Positions 19,471 to 24,020 of a DNA stretch of 24,020 nt are shown piece by piece. The translations under genes were made by a program, and so were the position numbers. Positions within the stretch are counted from its first letter, which is position 1; every line of letters begins with the position of its first letter. The notes below the pieces were generated by a model. The model saw nothing but the letters and a program-made list of their open reading frames with translations. It was not told the DNA's origin and did no database searches. Source of the stretch: Bigelowiella natans CCMP2755 (taxonomy: Eukaryota > Cercozoa > Chlorarachniophyceae); NCBI GenBank assembly GCA_000320545.1, contig ADNK01002552.1:1-24020 (forward strand). Reading direction: 5' to 3'.

Positions 19471-22210
19471 TCATTTGTCATTGCTATTGATAGTTGCTTT
19501 ATCGTCTATTTTTGTTTCTAATTTCTGCTTCTTCTCCTTGCGAACCTCATCGGACGCTTCCACTTTTGTAATCTTTATTCCCTCTTCAATTTTCTGCGAA
19601 GAGTCTCCGACACCAGCGTCCTTTCGTTTCTCCAAACTGCTAACATACAAATGGTTCTTATCCGGTATTGCTCGGAATTCATAACAGCGGATACCTCTTG
19701 TGTATCACATTATCAGTTTGAAAGCGGTTCAGGATCATGCAACAGCCAAAAGGCAAAGGCGCGCAGACCCATGCGAGTCGATTACATATCGTCAAACTAA
19801 GTAACCTATTTTCTGTATTTGCATCTTTATTCCCATCCTTATTCGCATCCTTATTCTTAATCGCAGCCTTATCTATCGCTGGAACTGAGGACTTTTTCCT
19901 TCTTTTTCTCTTCTTTGAGGGCGCAGGTCTGCAAATAATTAAACACATTTTTCAGATTAGGACCTCATGGCAATGTACTACGAATACCGGAAGGAAAAAC
20001 ACTCGCGTTAAACTCGAATAAAGTATAAATCAAATAAGTGAGTGTGGTTCTTCATAGTCCATCATCGTCCTCCCAAATACATCGAAGAAACCGCGCCGAG
20101 AGAAATCCATAAAGCTCTCATTCCCTCCCCCGAATCAATGCTACTCATCACCCAATGCAAAATGTGGAAACCGAATGGCTCTATCTTCGGCAGCACAGAC
20201 GTACATGCACATGTTTGCGGTACCGTTTTTCATCAGGAAAGACCCACTCGGGGAGTTTCTAAAAACACCAATATCATTCGTCGTTTCATTAATTTTAAGG
20301 AAAATAAAAGTACCAAAAGGAACCTAACAGCCTACTACATCATCTATTTACACATGAACACTCTCTTCGTTCTCTCTCCTACCGTAGCTGTGACGTGCTT
20401 AAATTCGCACTTGAAGCCGCCCTCTCCCTAATTACCAACATCGAATTGATATTAACTATTACATCTCAGGGAGTCGGTTTCACCCCAACTCCACGCAAAT
20501 CGAGCGGTCTTGATTTGCAGTGTGAATCGAAGTGAAAGGGGGGGGGGTAGCGGAAACAATATATGGCATGCATAAACACTATAAATAGATCAATAAATAC
20601 TGAACAAAATGCAACACAGGAAGTCCCTCATCGATAGGACGAAGTAGCTCTAGAGGGAGGATGCGTGGATGAGCGTTTTTTGATTGGCTCTTACATTGTA
20701 TTTCTCGATTATGCCCTTAAAGTAAGTTATGGCACTTCGGATATCCACCTGCTTCCTGATGGATATGGTGTATTATGTGGGTATATGTTGTGTGCAGCAC
20801 TCGTTTGCCCAGGTTTTTCCAACAATATGTTCATGATTATGACTATCAAGCAAGGATTTGTATCGGTTGTGAGGCATCGAGCAACCTCTTTCCTTTGCTG
20901 GCTCCCTCGCCTTTTTGCTCTCCATCGGCTTTAAAATCTAGGCCTAGGAAGAAGCTCTGCCATTCACAGACAAACATGCGTTGGAAATGACCGTGTTATC
21001 TCGGATGATGTGCTGCTGCTCTCCGTGTTGTTGCTCTCGAGTGTTTAGTAGTGCGATAACAATATGGCAGGGGTTAAGGCATGCGTAGCAAACGCATCCA
21101 CCGCGAGGAAATGGCAGTGCAGGGAATAGATGCTGCTTTCAAAATCTCCATTTTAATGAAAAAACAGACTGTGAGTTGCGTGATGAATACCTTGACACAC
21201 TTTTGGTCTGGATGCTGCAAAAGAAGATATGACGTGAGCACCCATAACCAACCACAGAAACATTGAGCGTGTCGCAAACACCGATAGAAAAAAAACCCTT
21301 GAAGGCCAATCTATAATTAACGCTAACTAAGCTACATGCACACTGCTGATGAGATACCTCCATCGCCTTTGGATAGGGAGTGCACTGCACGCCAAACATG
21401 TAAGGCGGCTCTAAGCTGAGCACCTATTCGTTCCATACCGCCATCACCAAAGCACAGCAATCGGTACAACAGATAGTCAAACATGACTCCAAAAGGCGTA
21501 AAGGAAACGATAACTATTGAATAACATGCATCAAGACTTCCGCGACAACTAAATGGGGGGGGGTTTTGAGTAGTAGAAATAAGATGAAAACCAACCAGCT
21601 GACGCATTTTCGATTGCACGAATCCATAGTATCTGCGCAATGAGAGGCAATAAATCAGACACTAGATGGATATACAGTTTTTCATTCAGTTATGAATTTT
21701 GACTCAATCGAGATGGCCAATTTTCCCAGCACATCTCCCATTACTTGTTGAATTCGTCTTCGTCCTCGGGGCCTTTAATGAGCATAAAAAGCACGCATAC
21801 AACGATATGTCAGGAAATATATATGCTACGCTTCATCGGCGTGATACAAACACGCACACACTCACACACAGAGAGATAGAGAGAGAGAGGGAGAGAGAGA
21901 GAGAGAGAGAGGGGACCTGATAGTTTGACTTGTAAGTAGTCTCTATGCTCGAGGAAGAAGTTGCGCTTCTGCATATGCCCAAACATGCAATCTTTGAGCG
22001 CTTTGCGCGTGTGCGAAACGAACGACAACGAAAATAATACAACAAACGATAGCAGAAACAACCCCAAAAACAATAAAACACTATGCTTTGAGATCCAGGC
22101 GGAGATAGGGTGTCAAGACATCCATATTCGACTGCTGGCATGATGCATGCATACTTTGTGAAGAGGTACTGTATTCTAGAGAGAGAGGAAAAGAAGGACA
22201 ACGAGATAGA

Positions 22211-22251
<41 letters not shown>

Positions 22252-23230
22252 GCAGGCAGAGAGATTCATTAGCATTAGAGTAAAACTACGAGTCAGCAAA
22301 CCTCCATCAACTCCTCCCAGATCTTCGAGACAAACCATACAAGGCCAACACAGCGACGATAAGGGTAAAGGGCAAAGGAAAAAATAACAATCATGATTAA
22401 AAATGAAAATAAAACATCACAAGATGATCGGGGGAAAAAACACGAGTCAAAATTCAAGCGTAAAGTCAAGGATTTTTGTAACGCTCAAACGCCTTCAATA
22501 TTATATTGCTACTGTGATGGTCGTTATTCTTCGTCTTCTTCTCCTCTCCTCCCCGCTAAATCTTGCGATTTGTCCGCAAACAATCCTCCCCAACACAACA
22601 GCACGGGTCACGGGTCACAACGTGAGACCTTGAGAATGTCCTCGGTGCCAAGGTTCTCATTCATAAGTCTGAAAATAACATAACGCCAATCTGTCATCAA
22701 CATGGAGAACACGTTCAAATATATATATCATTGTCACGACGAGATGGGGCGCCAGCATATATCTGTTCCGAGCCCTCCGCAACAGCAGTGTCAAATGAAG
22801 AATCGATAAACCGTGTCTAGCATACCTGGAAGAGATCTTCTCTCCCCGCATGAGCTGTGGATTTATGCAAGGAGAGATCAGACGATCGTTGCAAGGTGAA
22901 TGCGTCATTATAACCGGGAAAATCATGCAAAAAAAGATACAAAAAGCCTCTCTGCAGTGTTGTGCAGAAGAATTTGGGACAACGCGCACACGTGCAATAT
23001 ATCCTTTCGTCTAAGCTACATCTCCAACACACACACACACACACACGTTTTATTTGCAAGTTAGTGCTGCAACGGAGACTTGCTTTGAGGCATTTCTATG
23101 GCCTCTTCCCTACCTCTTTTTTGAGTACTGCCAGAGTTGATTTGTTCACGTTGAAAGTCGAATTCATGGGCGGGTAGGAAGGAGTAATGATAGGTGCCAA
23201 GTCCTTCTTATTCCTGATTTTAATAACAGT

Positions 23231-23270
<40 letters not shown>

Positions 23271-23650
23271 CACTATCGAAGAATGCTAACGTGACAACTA
23301 CTCGTTAAAATACGCGAGATGGGGTTTATATATAGTAGATTAGCTGGTAGTAGTCGCACTACCGCAGCGGATCCCATACTTCGAATTTGAGCTCCTTAGG
23401 ACAACAAATAAACAACAGTACACGCACTCAATATTACCACCACCGACGATTGTCACTTTTGCATGGATTATAAAACTGCTCATCGTGTAGAGGGGAATCG
23501 ATATCTGCAGCTGACGATCTACCCGAATTCGGTCAGGATTGGTGAGACGAATGGGGGAGGGCCACTTCCAGTGGTTCAAGACTAAGAAGAATTTGCCTGA
23601 GAAAGAAACCGAACACCATGGCGTTCCATAAGGCTCACGTCAACTATACA

Positions 23651-23718
<68 letters not shown>

Positions 23719-23887
23719 GAGGAGACTTATAGAGTCTACATATTCCAACAGGCATGAAAGCGAGGATGCGTCTGCGTAACCGCAAAATTAAATATCATAC
23801 CATACCTACCCCCTCCCCCCCCCTCACGTACCTTCCTTCAGAACACAAATGATTGTACATATACACACAAATATCTGTCTTTTATAC

Positions 23888-23927
<40 letters not shown>

Positions 23928-23976
23928 CTTACATAAAACGTATTCCCGGTGCTGCATTTGGATACCATTGGCACAC
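19471..23976 (-). CDS. PAP: Nuclear poly(A) polymerase, central and C-terminal part, partial at right
   Basis: Adds the poly(A) tail to pre-mRNA 3' ends in the nucleus. Minus-strand exons: 23976-23933 (VCQWYPNAAP), 23771-23740, 23596-23523 (KFFLVLNHWKWPSPIRL), 23206-23114 (PIITPSYPPMNSTFNV), 22854-22826 (LMRGEKISS), 22668-22629, 22322-22302 (IWEELME), 21968-21917 (RNFFLEHRDYLQVKLS), 21772-21745, 21632-21596 (YYGFVQSKMRQL), 21423-21358 (VLSLEPPYMFG), 21214-21191, 20956-20886 (SFFLGLDFK), 20755-20695 (VDIRSAITYFKG), 20427-20383 (FKCEFKHVTAT), 19928-19806 and 19696-19471. PIITPxYPxMNSTxNV, the FF-x-W-x-WPxP box and the FVxSKxR box are hallmarks of the eukaryotic enzyme, in the right order. The catalytic nucleotidyltransferase exons lie right of the window. 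The tail carries a nuclear localisation signal (KKRKRRKK) and a Lys/Glu/Asp-rich end. A tiny exon between 20382 and 19929 is needed for phase (perhaps near 19967-19954), and another between 23522 and 23207 is possible. Confidence 0.88.
21869..21912. repeat. (GA)n microsatellite
   Basis: It begins a few bases inside the intron that follows poly(A) polymerase exon 21968-21917, so the transcript reads (CU)n right after the donor. Confidence 0.95.
22206..22248. repeat. (GA)n microsatellite
   Basis: In the intron between the IWEELME micro-exon and exon 21968-21917 of poly(A) polymerase. Confidence 0.95.
23029..23046. repeat. (CA)n microsatellite
   Basis: In the poly(A) polymerase intron between 23113 and 22855. 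Confidence 0.9.
23230..23270. repeat. (AT)n microsatellite
   Basis: In the poly(A) polymerase intron just upstream of the PIITPSYP exon. Confidence 0.95.
23654..23715. repeat. Compound (AT)n(GA)n microsatellite
   Basis: In the poly(A) polymerase intron between 23739 and 23597. Confidence 0.95.
23889..23923. repeat. (AT)n microsatellite
   Basis: In the poly(A) polymerase intron between 23932 and 23772; a C-rich run lies at 23809-23823. Confidence 0.95.
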
Positions 23977-24020
23977 CTGCGGCGGAGCAAATAGCCCCTG
24001 ATATATAACAAACACGGGCA

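Noticed and set aside
20042-20431. 129-codon plus-strand frame
   Set aside because: It starts at a GTG, has no family features, and its end overlaps the poly(A) polymerase FKCEFKHVTAT exon on the other strand.
21332-21640. Minus-strand frame resembling a membrane transporter (SIVIVSFTPFGVMFDYL)
   Set aside because: I first took it for a major facilitator helix, but the poly(A) polymerase exons on both sides (YYGFVQSKMRQL, VLSLEPPYMFG) join in phase, and it is mostly intron.
1-24020. CRISPR array, insertion sequence, tRNA, rRNA or riboswitch
   Set aside because: The repeats are simple-sequence tracts without unique spacers; no transposase, terminal inverted repeats or RNA-gene folds were recognised by eye.

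Overview
This is nuclear DNA from an intron-rich eukaryote, most likely a protist. The real genes do not appear as long open reading frames. They are chains of small exons, about 20 to 620 nt long, joined by GT-AG introns of about 40 to 1,000 nt, and the introns are crowded with simple repeats: (AT)n, (GA)n, (GT)n, (GAT)n and runs of C or G. I rebuilt the genes by eye, requiring protein-family motifs to continue across junctions and reading phase to match on both sides. An alveolate of coccidian type would fit the TGCATGC-rich spacers and the repeat load, but that is a weak guess. I see no mobile element, rRNA, tRNA, CRISPR array or prokaryotic feature.

Layout from left to right. (1) About 262-2091, plus strand: 3' part of a glucosidase II beta-subunit-like gene with an MRH lectin domain (ER glycoprotein quality control); its 5' part lies left of the window. 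(2) 5060-3196, minus strand: a complete six-exon PLAC8-type cysteine-rich membrane protein. (3) 12910-6533, minus strand: a compact amino acid/auxin permease (AAAP) family transporter in about 14 exons. (4) 13886-18803, plus strand: a 13-exon DEAD-box helicase-like gene whose Walker A is intact but whose other helicase motifs have drifted from consensus. (5) 23976-19471, minus strand: the C-terminal two thirds of a canonical poly(A) polymerase; its catalytic 5' exons lie right of the window.

The transporter and the helicase-like gene are divergent, sharing a 975-bp upstream region. The glucosidase/PLAC8 and helicase/polymerase pairs are convergent. Three spacers downstream of gene ends (about 2095-3050, 5560-6400 and 18830-19420) look alike: few microsatellites and many overlapping palindromic words (TGCATGC, GCTAGC, CATGCTAGCATG). 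The third also holds a 24-nt perfect palindrome.

The five genes are a mixed set of cellular functions and do not form one pathway. The most unusual item is the degenerate DEAD-box protein. I did not find a clearly new multi-gene system. Exon junctions were inferred by phase and homology without any transcript; the uncertain ones are marked.
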